A stretch of DNA of 64,000 bases from Marinobacter sp. GTDB taxonomy: Bacteria > Pseudomonadota > Gammaproteobacteria > Pseudomonadales > Oleiphilaceae. The translations under genes were made by a program, and so were the position numbers. The stretch lies in contig JAIUMV010000004.1 of NCBI GenBank assembly GCA_022565395.1, forward strand, positions 142,717 through 206,716. Direction: 5' to 3'. Within the stretch, counting starts at the first letter, position 1. Each line of letters begins with the position of its first letter. The notes under the pieces were generated by a model that did not search any database, was not told the DNA's origin, and saw only the letters and a program-made list of their open reading frames with translations. Below are positions 17,977-25,904 of this stretch, in pieces.

Positions 17977-19057
17977 CTATGCCAACCTTGAGGCTGCCAC
18001 AGGCGCGGATCAGCATCTCAACTTGGCGGCAGCCTACCGGCAGTTTGTCTGGCGCCGGTTTGCCTGCTTGCTGTTGTTGTTGCTCGGTTGCCTGGTGGCC
18101 TTTCTGGTTGATATTGCGTCTGGCCCGGCCAGTCTTGGCTTGATGGAGGTTGTCCAGGGCCTGTTACGCCCGGAAACCCTTGATATGGGCACCCGGGTTA
18201 TTATTCAGGACATTCGCCTGCCTTACGCCTTGATGGCGGTGGCAGTTGGCGCCTGCCTGGGTTTGGCGGGTGCAGAAATGCAGACCGCTCTCAACAACCC
18301 CCTGGCCAGCCCCTTCACCCTGGGTGTTGGCGCAGCCGCAACCCTCGGGGCCTCCCTGGTTATCGCCTTCAACCTGTCACTGTTTGGCCTCGCCGTGCAC
18401 ATCCTGCTGCCCCTGTCGGCCTTCGTGTTTGCTGCGGCAGCCTCGTTGCTGATCCTGGCGCTGTCCCGCGCCCTGGGAGCTTCCGTGCACGCGGTGGTGC
18501 TGTTTGGTATCGCGATGCTGTTTGGCATCAATGCGCTGGTGGGCTTGATTGTGTTCATGGCGGATGCTGAGTCCGTACAGCAGATCGTATTCTGGACCAT
18601 GGGCAGTTTGGCCAGGGCCACTCTCGATCAGGTGGCCGTGGTTGCACTGGTGTTTGCCTGCTGTCTGCCCTTTGCCCTGCGGAACGCCTGGGCCATGACC
18701 CTGCTGCGCAGCGGCGAGGAACAGGCCCGCAGCCTGGGTGTGCGGGTGGAAAGCATGCGCCTGCGAGTGCTGTTACGGGTCAGTCTGCTGACGGCCGTAG
18801 CCATCGCCTTTGTGGGTGAAATTGGCTTTATTGGCCTGGTGGCGCCCCACATAGCCCGCATGCTGCTGGGGGAGGATCACCGTTTCCTGCTGCCGGGCAG
18901 CGCACTGGCCGGCGCCTTGTTGCTATCGCTGGCTTCAATTGCCAGCAAGCTGCTGGTGCCCGGGGTGCTCTTGCCCGTCGGAATCGTCACGGCACTGGTG
19001 GGTATCCCGTTGTTTATTGCGCTGATTCTGGCCCGTAGCAGAGAGGCCGTACTATGA
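17969..19057 (+). CDS. FecCD-type iron ABC transporter permease
   Basis: Inner-membrane permease of the FecCD/BtuC family (362 aa). A cytoplasmic N-terminus of about 40 residues is followed by roughly ten helices. Family landmarks include IRLPYALMAVAVGACLGLAG, MQTALNNPLASPFTLGVG, and near the end GEIGFIGLVAPHIARMLLG, which contacts the ATPase. It overlaps the binding-protein gene by 8 bases and the ATPase gene by 4. A single permease gene suggests a homodimer. Confidence 0.92.
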   Translation: MSSYANLEAATGADQHLNLAAAYRQFVWRRFACLLLLLLGCLVAFLVDIASGPASLGLMEVVQGLLRPETLDMGTRVIIQDIRLPYALMAVAVGACLGLAGAEMQTALNNPLASPFTLGVGAAATLGASLVIAFNLSLFGLAVHILLPLSAFVFAAAASLLILALSRALGASVHAVVLFGIAMLFGINALVGLIVFMADAESVQQIVFWTMGSLARATLDQVAVVALVFACCLPFALRNAWAMTLLRSGEEQARSLGVRVESMRLRVLLRVSLLTAVAIAFVGEIGFIGLVAPHIARMLLGEDHRFLLPGSALAGALLLSLASIASKLLVPGVLLPVGIVTALVGIPLFIALILARSREAVL

Positions 19058-19836
19058 CGTTGCGGCTGCGGAACCTGACCGTCGGCTACCGGCGCCAACC
19101 GGTGTTCAGCCACCTCAGTTTGCCTGATATTCCTCCTGGCAGCCTGGTAGCGGTGGCAGGTCCCAACGCGGTTGGCAAATCCACCCTGCTGCGGGCTATC
19201 GCGGGCCTGTTGCCCCTACAGGGTGACATTCTGCTGGATGGTCAGGCGCTGGCCGCCTTGCCACCGGCATCCCGCAGGCAGTGCATTGGCTACCTGCCGC
19301 AGCTTTTGCCGCAACCCGTGCCCCTGGTGGCTTATGAAACCGTCATGAGCGCCTGCCGTGCTGTGGGCGGTGTCGGCGACCTGCGGCCGCTGGAACAGGC
19401 GATCGAGCAGGTCTTTGATGACCTGGGTATTCGTTCGCTGGCGCTGCGGCGCCTGTCCGCCATGTCGGGCGGCCAGCGGCAGATGGTCGGCCTGGCCCAG
19501 GTGCTTGTGCGCCAGCCGCAGTTGCTGTTGCTGGACGAGCCCACCAGTGCGCTGGACCTGCATTGGCAGCTCAATGTGTTAAACGTGGTACGGGCGGCCA
19601 CACGACGCCAGGGCACCATTGCCCTGCTGGCCAGCCATGACCTAAATCTGGCGCTGCGCTTTTGTGATCAGTTACTGGTGCTTGCACCCGGCGGGCATGC
19701 TGTCCTGGGGCCGCCAGCGGAGGTCCTGACACCGGCCTTGCTGAGTCGCACCTATGGCATTGAAGGGCGCATTGAGCAGTGCTCCCTCGGCTACCCGATT
19801 GTGCTGGCAGATCGACCCAGCGCCTGTAGACCCTGA
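19054..19836 (+). CDS. Iron-siderophore ABC transporter ATPase (FecE family)
   Basis: ATPase subunit of the siderophore transporter, 260 aa. Walker A is GPNAVGKSTLL (Ala-Val in place of the usual Gly-Ser/Gly-Ala), the signature is MSGGQRQMV, Walker B is LLLLDEPTSALD, and the switch His is in ASHDLN. The start lies in the permease stop (ATGA). It completes a receptor-binding protein-permease-ATPase set in one apparent operon. The following DUF2218 gene is 26 bases downstream and probably cotranscribed. Confidence 0.92.
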   Translation: MTLRLRNLTVGYRRQPVFSHLSLPDIPPGSLVAVAGPNAVGKSTLLRAIAGLLPLQGDILLDGQALAALPPASRRQCIGYLPQLLPQPVPLVAYETVMSACRAVGGVGDLRPLEQAIEQVFDDLGIRSLALRRLSAMSGGQRQMVGLAQVLVRQPQLLLLDEPTSALDLHWQLNVLNVVRAATRRQGTIALLASHDLNLALRFCDQLLVLAPGGHAVLGPPAEVLTPALLSRTYGIEGRIEQCSLGYPIVLADRPSACRP

Positions 19837-19862
19837 ACCTTGAACATCCCGGAGACGATCCT

Positions 19863-20153
19863 ATGCCTGCTTTGACGGCCACCATCGAAACCACAGAGGC
19901 CAGCCGCCTTATCAATCGCCTTTGCAAACACTTCAGCCACAAGACCCCCGCCCAATGGGATGCCGCCGGTGGCAAGGTTACGTTCGTGATGGGGCAATGC
20001 CAGCTGGAGGCTACGCCAGCCAGCCTGCGTCTTACCTGCCGGGCGGAAAGCGCGGACGCATTGCAGGCTGTTGGGGATATTGTCGGCTCGCATCTGATTC
20101 GCTTCGCCAATGGCGCCATAGCACAGGTGGTTTGGGCCGAAGCGACGGACTGA
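19863..20153 (+). CDS. DUF2218 family protein
   Basis: A 96-aa cytoplasmic protein matching the DUF2218 family, whose members are commonly found at the end of iron-siderophore uptake operons. It has no signal peptide. Conserved-looking parts are the N-terminal TAS(R)LINRLCKHFSHK, a central strand-rich region containing three Cys (positions about 22, 44 and 58), and the C-terminal HLIRFA. GGAG precedes its ATG. It may act on imported iron chelate in the cytoplasm, for example as a small reductase-associated factor, but no function is established from this sequence. Confidence 0.8.
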   Translation: MPALTATIETTEASRLINRLCKHFSHKTPAQWDAAGGKVTFVMGQCQLEATPASLRLTCRAESADALQAVGDIVGSHLIRFANGAIAQVVWAEATD

Positions 20154-20162
20154 GCCGACGGT

Positions 20163-21548
20163 TCAGTCGGCGGCGGGCACCTGGGTTGATGCAATCAGGC
20201 GTTGCGGGCGGAACTTCAGGAACAGCGCCAGCGCCAGGCCGAAGGTCAGCCATTCCGCCAACGGCAGTGCCACCAGCAATGGCCAACCGGGCGCCAGGTA
20301 GGCAATCAGTATCAGCAACAGGCCGGGCAGTACCAGACTGCGGGACAGGGCCACCATGGCGGAGGGCACGGGTTGGTGCATGGCGGTGAGATACACCGAC
20401 AACAAGACGTTGATGCCGTTGATCAGGAACAAGGGCCAGAGGATGGCCAGGTAGCTACCCGCCAGTTCTGCCGCCGTGCGGTCGCCCTCGGTATCGAGAA
20501 ACAGCCATATGAGGCCATCACCGGCGAGCCATACCCCCACCACAATGACGGTTGCCAGGGTCAGGATCACCGTGGTGGCACACCTCATAAAGATGCGTAT
20601 GCGTTGGGCATTACCCGCACCGAGGTTGTGACTCAGCAGAACATGCATGGCATCCGCAATGCCATAGAACACCATCAGGCTGAGGAAAATCAGGTAGTTC
20701 ACCACGGTAAAGGCGGCCACCCCCGCAACCCCCTGGCTGGTGATCAGTAGCCAGTTGATCAACAGCATGATAAGGCCCACCGATGCTTCATTTACCCATT
20801 CTGACAGTCCGTTTCCTGCTGCTTTGAACACCTCCCGCCATTGCCGCTGGCGCAGAGAGAAGCGAAGGCGTCTACGGCGTTTGAGGAAGTACAGCAACAT
20901 GACGGCCAATTGCAGCAGGTGGGCCAGTCCGGTAGCCAGCGCCGCCCCCCTCAGCCCCATATCCAGATAGGCCACCAGCAGTGCGTCCAGCACAATATTG
21001 GCGCCCGCTCCCAGGGTCAGCGCCAGGGTGGCCAGCATGGGAAAGCCGTCCACGCGGATAAAGTAATAAAGCACGATGGACACCAGCTGCGGCACCATCA
21101 ACCAGATGATCAGCAGGTAGTACTCTGACATCAGCGGGAACAGTTCAGGCGAGGCCCCCAGCAGCCGGTAGAGGGGTTCGTGGAACAACCAGCCAAACCC
21201 GGCCGCGGCCAGGGCAAGAATGAAGATAGCCACCAGGCATTTGCTGAACATCGCCGACGCAGCCGGAGGCTGACCTTCACCCAGATAGCGCCCAGCCCGG
21301 ACCGTGCCCCCGATAGCCAGCGCCAGGGCCAGGCCAAACAGAATGGCAAAGTAAGGGATCAGCAGGTTGAGAGCCGCCAGTGCCTCGGCACCGGCAAAGT
21401 TACCGATAAAGATGCCGTCCACGATGTTGGCCGTGGTCAGTGCCAGCAGGCCACCCACGGACGGCAGGGCATAGCGAAAAAACACCGGCCAGTAGGGGCC
21501 AGACAGCACCGGGTCAGCTAGGGTTGAGTGGGTATCCTGCGCCATCAT
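20163..21548 (-). CDS. MATE-family multidrug efflux transporter
   Basis: Inner-membrane MATE antiporter of about 461 aa with twelve hydrophobic segments in two similar halves. The first half begins FRYALPSVGGLLALTTANIVDG. The ATG at 21548 follows AGGAG at a good distance; an upstream in-frame start at 21581 would only add an unlikely extension. It would export cationic drugs or metabolites using Na+ or H+. Its end is 9 bases from the convergent DUF2218 gene. In siderophore loci MATE pumps sometimes export the chelate, but this one is on the opposite strand, so that link is weak. Confidence 0.88.
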   Translation of the reverse strand: MMAQDTHSTLADPVLSGPYWPVFFRYALPSVGGLLALTTANIVDGIFIGNFAGAEALAALNLLIPYFAILFGLALALAIGGTVRAGRYLGEGQPPAASAMFSKCLVAIFILALAAAGFGWLFHEPLYRLLGASPELFPLMSEYYLLIIWLMVPQLVSIVLYYFIRVDGFPMLATLALTLGAGANIVLDALLVAYLDMGLRGAALATGLAHLLQLAVMLLYFLKRRRRLRFSLRQRQWREVFKAAGNGLSEWVNEASVGLIMLLINWLLITSQGVAGVAAFTVVNYLIFLSLMVFYGIADAMHVLLSHNLGAGNAQRIRIFMRCATTVILTLATVIVVGVWLAGDGLIWLFLDTEGDRTAAELAGSYLAILWPLFLINGINVLLSVYLTAMHQPVPSAMVALSRSLVLPGLLLILIAYLAPGWPLLVALPLAEWLTFGLALALFLKFRPQRLIASTQVPAAD

Positions 21549-21698
21549 ACAACTCCTGATTGTGGCTGCGGACGGTAGCATGGCGCGCGGCGCGCGTCAG
21601 TAGCAGATATCGCGTACCGCAGGTCACCGATAGCCTGTTGAAAGAAGCGGTTGCAGAGTGCCTTGCGCAGCCTTAATATCATCCACGCACATCACCCG

Positions 21699-21772
21699 GC
21701 GGGTGTAGTTCAATGGTAGAACGGCAGCTTCCCAAGCTGCATACGAGGGTTCGATTCCCTTCACCCGCTCCA
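21699..21772 (+). tRNA. tRNA-Gly (anticodon CCC)
   Basis: A 74-base cloverleaf. Acceptor stem GCGGGTG/CACCCGC, D arm with TTCAATGGTAGAAC, anticodon stem GCAGC/GCTGC around loop TTCCCAA (anticodon CCC at 21731-21733), T arm with GTTCGATTC, and an encoded 3' TCCA. A run of T follows directly and may help termination. Confidence 0.95.
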
Positions 21773-21900
21773 TTTTTTCTCCCCTGTTGTCGATTTGTCT
21801 CACCTCGGAACGACTAGAGGATAACCGCCCGCTGATGGCGGCAACCCCGGATACCTGCTGTGCAGGTGTCAGCCAGTCAATGACCACAGGAATTCCCGTT

Positions 21901-22254
21901 ATGCCCTATGTTGATGGTTTTGTCGCGGCAGTACCCACTGCCAACAAAGAACAGTTCCGCAAACATGCCAGTGAGGCCGCAGTGGTGTTCAAGGACCACG
22001 GCGCCCTGACCGTGGTGGAATGCTGGGGTGATGATGTGCCGCAAGGCAAGCTGACCTCCTTCCCCATGGCAGTCAAGTGCCAGCCGGATGAGACCGTGGT
22101 GTTCTCCTGGATTACCTGGCCCTCCCGGGAGGTACGTGACGCGGGCATGAAAAAAGTCATGGATGATCCCCGGATACAGCCTGATGTGAACCCCATGCCC
22201 TTTGATGGCAAGCGCCTCATCTTTGGCGGCTTTGAGACCCTGGTCAATCTCTGA
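21901..22254 (+). CDS. DUF1428 family protein
   Basis: A 117-aa protein matching the DUF1428 family (E. coli YbaA-like, dimeric alpha/beta barrel fold). The ATG at 21901 gives the usual family N-terminus MPYVDGFVAAVP; upstream in-frame codons from 21787 run close to the tRNA and are not expected to be translated. Family-typical parts include VVECWGDDVP, FSWITWPS and DPMPFDGKRLIFGGF-like sequence near the end (PMPFDGKRLIFGGF). No enzymatic role is established. It follows tRNA-Gly and is convergent with the SoxR-linked hydrolase gene. Confidence 0.85.
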   Translation: MPYVDGFVAAVPTANKEQFRKHASEAAVVFKDHGALTVVECWGDDVPQGKLTSFPMAVKCQPDETVVFSWITWPSREVRDAGMKKVMDDPRIQPDVNPMPFDGKRLIFGGFETLVNL

Positions 22255-22263
22255 CCAGGACCT

Positions 22264-22896
22264 TTAGCCGAGGGTCTGCAGGGCATTAGTGAGCAGCCGC
22301 TGCCAGTCGTCCCCCTGCAGGTGCTGGTGCCCCGCATCCCCAGTGAAGGCGCTGGAGATAACCACGTCCGGTGACAAAGACTGCAACGTTTGCAGGCTTT
22401 GTCGCAGCAAGGTGCGGTCACTGTGACCGTCGATCATGCCTGCCCGCCATACGCCATGCTTGGCGCGGTAGAGGGTGTCGCCGGTGAACAGGTAACCCAG
22501 GCCGTTGTGGCCGGTGACCAGAAAGCAGCAGCTGCCCGGAGTGTGCCCAGGGGTCGGTATCACTTCGATCCCGGTCATGAGCTGTTCACGCTGGTTGAAC
22601 AGTCGATCCGGTGGGCAGATGGCGGCCACCGCCTCCTGCTCGGCTTCATGTATGCCCAGCTTCGCCCCAAACCGCTCGCGGATGGTAAGCAGCGAGGGCC
22701 CCACTTCGTCCTCATGACTGAGCAGCTGCCAGGCAATGCCCCCCAACCGTTCAACGACCGGCCAGGCACTGGCCTGATTGCTGTTGTAGAACAGCACATT
22801 TCCCTCCCTGCGTACCAGCAGATAGGCATGGGTGGTCAGGCCAGGTGCGGGGTGCTCCACGTCGGTTTCCCAGAGATCTGGCAGTAACTGTTGCAT
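22264..22896 (-). CDS. Metallo-beta-lactamase-fold hydrolase, probable SoxR target
   Basis: A 210-aa cytoplasmic MBL-fold protein. The usual HxHxDH metal motif is altered: the aligned segment reads LLSHEDEVGPS. Later motifs are present (TPGHTPGS, and GYLFTGDTLY with the bridging Asp). The active site may therefore be diverged or bind one metal. AAGGAG precedes the ATG. It is transcribed away from soxR, and the 104-base gap holds a perfect SoxR palindrome, so it is probably induced by redox-cycling agents. The substrate is unknown; a role in handling oxidised or electrophilic metabolites is only an inference. Confidence 0.78.
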   Translation of the reverse strand: MQQLLPDLWETDVEHPAPGLTTHAYLLVRREGNVLFYNSNQASAWPVVERLGGIAWQLLSHEDEVGPSLLTIRERFGAKLGIHEAEQEAVAAICPPDRLFNQREQLMTGIEVIPTPGHTPGSCCFLVTGHNGLGYLFTGDTLYRAKHGVWRAGMIDGHSDRTLLRQSLQTLQSLSPDVVISSAFTGDAGHQHLQGDDWQRLLTNALQTLG

Positions 22897-22954
22897 GGGT
22901 GACTCCTTGTGATGAGGTTGGGCGTATTGCCAGTAGACGCAGGACAGTGTAAAA

Positions 22955-22972
22955 CCTCAAGTAAACTTGAGG
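22955..22972. promoter_or_regulatory. SoxR-binding palindrome (soxbox)
   Basis: CCTCAAGTAAACTTGAGG is a perfect CCTCAAG/CTTGAGG inverted repeat with a 4-base centre, one base different from the well-known CCTCAAGTTAACTTGAGG of the E. coli soxS promoter. It lies between the soxR gene and the divergent MBL-fold gene. Confidence 0.92.
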
Positions 22973-23000
22973 TCAAGCCCCAGTCAACGGAGGCGCGCGC

Positions 23001-23456
23001 ATGGCAAGAACAACGACGGGCAGTACCCGGGAAGCGGCCCTGAGTGTTGGTGAAGTGGCTGCCCGCAGTGGGGTGGCAGTATCCACCATCCATTTTTACG
23101 AACAGCAAGGCCTGATTCATGGTTGGCGTAACAGCGGTAACCAGCGGCGTTTTCACCGTGATGTGCTGCGTCGTGTGGCGGTGATCAAGGTAGCGCAGCG
23201 GCTGGGCCTGCCACTGGCTATGATTGCCGACGCTCTGGCCGCCCTGCCAACGGAGCGCACCGTGACTGCGGCGGACTGGCGCCAGCTATCGGCAGCCTGG
23301 CATGGGGAGCTGACAGAACGGATTGCTTTGTTGAGTCAGCTGAGGGACCAATTGGGGGAATGTATTGGCTGTGGCTGCCTGTCACTGGAGGCCTGTCAGC
23401 TGAGAAATCCTGATGACCATCTGGCCGGCCAGGGGCCGGGTGCCCATATGCTGTGA
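23001..23456 (+). CDS. soxR: Redox-sensitive MerR-family regulator SoxR
   Basis: A 151-aa MerR-family activator. The winged-helix domain (about 15-85, SVGEVAARSGVAVSTIHFYE) is followed by a dimerisation helix and the [2Fe-2S] cluster motif with Cys121, Cys124, Cys126 and Cys132 (CIGCGC...C), the exact CX2CXCX5C spacing of SoxR. It senses redox-cycling compounds by cluster oxidation and remodels the promoter spacer. The perfect SoxR palindrome in the divergent promoter marks the adjacent MBL-fold gene as a target. No soxS is present, as in most non-enteric bacteria. Confidence 0.95.
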   Translation: MARTTTGSTREAALSVGEVAARSGVAVSTIHFYEQQGLIHGWRNSGNQRRFHRDVLRRVAVIKVAQRLGLPLAMIADALAALPTERTVTAADWRQLSAAWHGELTERIALLSQLRDQLGECIGCGCLSLEACQLRNPDDHLAGQGPGAHML

Positions 23457-23516
23457 GGCGCGGTCGTGCCGTAGCGTCTATAGTGTCTCCCGGGCAAGCA
23501 GTAACAGGGTGACGTC

Positions 23517-24008
23517 ATGTTCCATATCAGACCGCTGCAAGCGGCCGACTGGCCCGCTGTCTGGGCCTTTATGGCCCCGGTGTTCCGGGCCGGTGAAACC
23601 TATGCCTTTGATCCGGCCATCACGGAGGCGGAGGCTCATCAGGTGTGGGTGGGTACGCCCTTGGCCACGCTGGTGGCGGAGGATGCGCAGGGGCAGATTA
23701 TCGGCACCTATTACCTGAAGGCCAACCAGCCCGGCCTGGGCAGTCATGTGTGCAACTGTGGCTACCTGGTGGCTGAATCGGCCCGAGGCCAGGGGGTCGC
23801 TGCGGCCTTGTGTGAGCACTCCCAGCAATTGGCTGTCGCCCAGGGCTTTCGGGCCATGCAGTTCAATCTGGTAGTGGCCACCAACACCGGTGCCGTGCGG
23901 TTGTGGCAGAAGCTGGGTTTCGAGATTGCGGGCAGCTTGCCAGGCGCTTTCCATCATCGTCGCCTGGGCTATGTGGATGCTCACGTGATGTACAAATCAC
24001 TGGTGTGA
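23517..24008 (+). CDS. GNAT-family N-acetyltransferase
   Basis: A 163-aa acetyltransferase. The GNAT acetyl-CoA site is seen as YLVAESARGQGVAAALCEHS (R/Q-x-x-G-x-G/A form), with the later ATNTGAVRLWQKLGFEIAGS matching the phosphinothricin/RimI-like group. It would acetylate an amine; the substrate cannot be predicted. It starts 61 bases after soxR on the same strand and ends 17 bases before the alkylsulfatase-like gene. Confidence 0.88.
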   Translation: MFHIRPLQAADWPAVWAFMAPVFRAGETYAFDPAITEAEAHQVWVGTPLATLVAEDAQGQIIGTYYLKANQPGLGSHVCNCGYLVAESARGQGVAAALCEHSQQLAVAQGFRAMQFNLVVATNTGAVRLWQKLGFEIAGSLPGAFHHRRLGYVDAHVMYKSLV

Positions 24009-24024
24009 GAACGGGAGACTAAGT

Positions 24025-25749
24025 ATGCAACGACTCGGATGGCTGCTGGTGGCCGTGTGGGCTCTGGCGGCCTGCGACAGCGGCCCCGTTACCGACTATC
24101 CGCCAGCGCCGGCGCCTGAGGCCCTGCGTGCCCACGGTGAAGAGTTCCGGCAGCAGGTGGTGGAGGTGACCGACGGCGTCTACGTGGCCATTGGCTTTGG
24201 TATCGCCAACGCCATCATGATTGAGGGCGACGACGGTATCATCATCGTCGATACCCTGGAGTCGCTGGACATCGCCCGGGAGGTGATGGCGCTGTTCCGG
24301 GTTATTACCGACAAGCCCGTGCATGCGTTGATCTACACTCATTCCCACCCGGACCACATTCTGGGTGCGGCGGCGTTTGTTGAGCCCGGGCAAGCCGTCG
24401 AAGTGATCGCCCATGAAACCCTGGCGCGCAACGCCCAGCAGGTGATGAGCGTGTTGCAGCCCATCATTACCCGCCGCTCCATGTTCATGTACGGCAACTG
24501 GTTGAATGCAGAGGAGCGCACCAACGTCGGCATCGGCCCCTTTGTGGCCTTGCGCCCGGACAGCCAGGTACAGATGCTGCCACCGACCCTCACTTTCAGT
24601 GACCGCCTGGAACTGGACATTGCCGGTGTGCAGCTGGTGCTGGAGCACGCGCCGGGGGAGACGGATGACCATCTCTTTGTCTGGTTGCCGGAGCGCGGGG
24701 TGCTCATGCCCGGTGACAATATCTACAAGGCGTTTCCCAATCTCTACACCCTGCGGGGCACCAGCTATCGAGACCCCCGCGCCTGGGCCGACAGCCTGGA
24801 TCGCATGCGCCAGTTGCAGGCCAGTTTTCTGGTGCCCAGCCATGGTCAGCCAGTGGCTGGGCAATCTGCGGTGGCGGAAGCCCTGACGGTGTACCGGGAC
24901 GGCATCCGTTATGTGTACGACCAGACGGTACGCCTGATGAATGCCGGCTTGACCGCTGACGATATTGCTGCCCGCCTGCGCCTGCCACCCCACCTGGCGA
25001 GCTCGCCCTGGTTGCAGGGCTTTTACGGCCGGCCCGACTGGAGCGCCCGCAGCATTTATCAGGGGCTGTTAGGTTGGTATGACAGCAACCCCACCCACTT
25101 GAATCCGCTGCCACCCGCTGACCGGGCGCAGCGGGTGATTTCGCTGGCCGGTGGCGATACTGCGCTGATGAGCACCATCGAAGAGGCCCTTGCGGCGGAA
25201 GACTTTGCCTGGGTACTGGAGCTGACAGACCACCTGCTGCGGGTATTTCCTGCCCATACCGGTGCCCGTGATGCCCGCATCAGTGCCCTGCGCGCCCTGG
25301 CGGCGGCAGAGAGCAACCCCAATGCCCGCCATTACTACCTTACCACCGCCGATGAACTGGCGGGCCGATACCGGGTGCCTGATCGCCTGGTCGAGCCGGA
25401 CCCCGCCATGCTGGCCAGCCTGCCGCTGGATACCTTTTTTGCCGGCCTGGAAGTGGCCCTGGATGGCGAAGCGGCCTGGGACCTGCATCAGCGGGTGGCG
25501 TTCGAGTTTCCGGATCTGGGGCAGGCCTACACTCTGGAGGTGCGTCGTGGTGTCACGGAGCGGTTGCCAGGTGTACATACCGAGGCGGATATTCATGTGC
25601 GGGTGGACAGCCTGGCCTTCAAGCAACTGCTGGCAGGCCAGCGCAGCCCGGCCCTGGCCCTGGCAGTGGACTTTGACTTCCAGCGTGGAGGCCGCCTGGG
25701 GCTGGCCCGTTTTCTGCGTCTGTTCGGGGCTGATTTAGAAGCTGAATAG
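24025..25749 (+). CDS. Alkylsulfatase-like MBL-fold lipoprotein
   Basis: A 574-aa protein with three regions as in SdsA1/BDS1 alkylsulfatases: an MBL catalytic domain (about 60-270) with the metal motif THSHPDH and later GETDDH and PSHGQP, an alkylsulfatase dimerisation domain (about 290-430; YDSNPTHLNPLPP is a family hallmark), and a C-terminal SCP2-like domain (about 450-574). The N-terminus is a lipoprotein signal with lipobox LAAC followed by Asp, which may favour inner-membrane retention. It would hydrolyse sulfate esters, releasing alcohol and sulfate for carbon or sulfur nutrition. It is shorter than SdsA1, so other sulfate ester substrates are possible. Confidence 0.87.
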   Translation: MQRLGWLLVAVWALAACDSGPVTDYPPAPAPEALRAHGEEFRQQVVEVTDGVYVAIGFGIANAIMIEGDDGIIIVDTLESLDIAREVMALFRVITDKPVHALIYTHSHPDHILGAAAFVEPGQAVEVIAHETLARNAQQVMSVLQPIITRRSMFMYGNWLNAEERTNVGIGPFVALRPDSQVQMLPPTLTFSDRLELDIAGVQLVLEHAPGETDDHLFVWLPERGVLMPGDNIYKAFPNLYTLRGTSYRDPRAWADSLDRMRQLQASFLVPSHGQPVAGQSAVAEALTVYRDGIRYVYDQTVRLMNAGLTADDIAARLRLPPHLASSPWLQGFYGRPDWSARSIYQGLLGWYDSNPTHLNPLPPADRAQRVISLAGGDTALMSTIEEALAAEDFAWVLELTDHLLRVFPAHTGARDARISALRALAAAESNPNARHYYLTTADELAGRYRVPDRLVEPDPAMLASLPLDTFFAGLEVALDGEAAWDLHQRVAFEFPDLGQAYTLEVRRGVTERLPGVHTEADIHVRVDSLAFKQLLAGQRSPALALAVDFDFQRGGRLGLARFLRLFGADLEAE

Positions 25750-25904
25750 TTAGTTTTTACAATGACTTGGCTGCTGGCATGGCCTGATTTGCCGGGGCCT
25801 GCTTTTGCCTGTATGGTTGATGGTCAAAAAACAAGACACACTGCTATGATTTGAACGCGCTTTTACAACCAAACACCCAAAAATAACAAGCGAGGAGCAA
25901 CACC

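Noticed and set aside
25817..25850. TTGATG...TATGAT as a promoter of the acyl-CoA synthetase gene
   Set aside because: Spacing of 22 bases is too long; only the extended -10 (TGCTATGAT) is suggestive.
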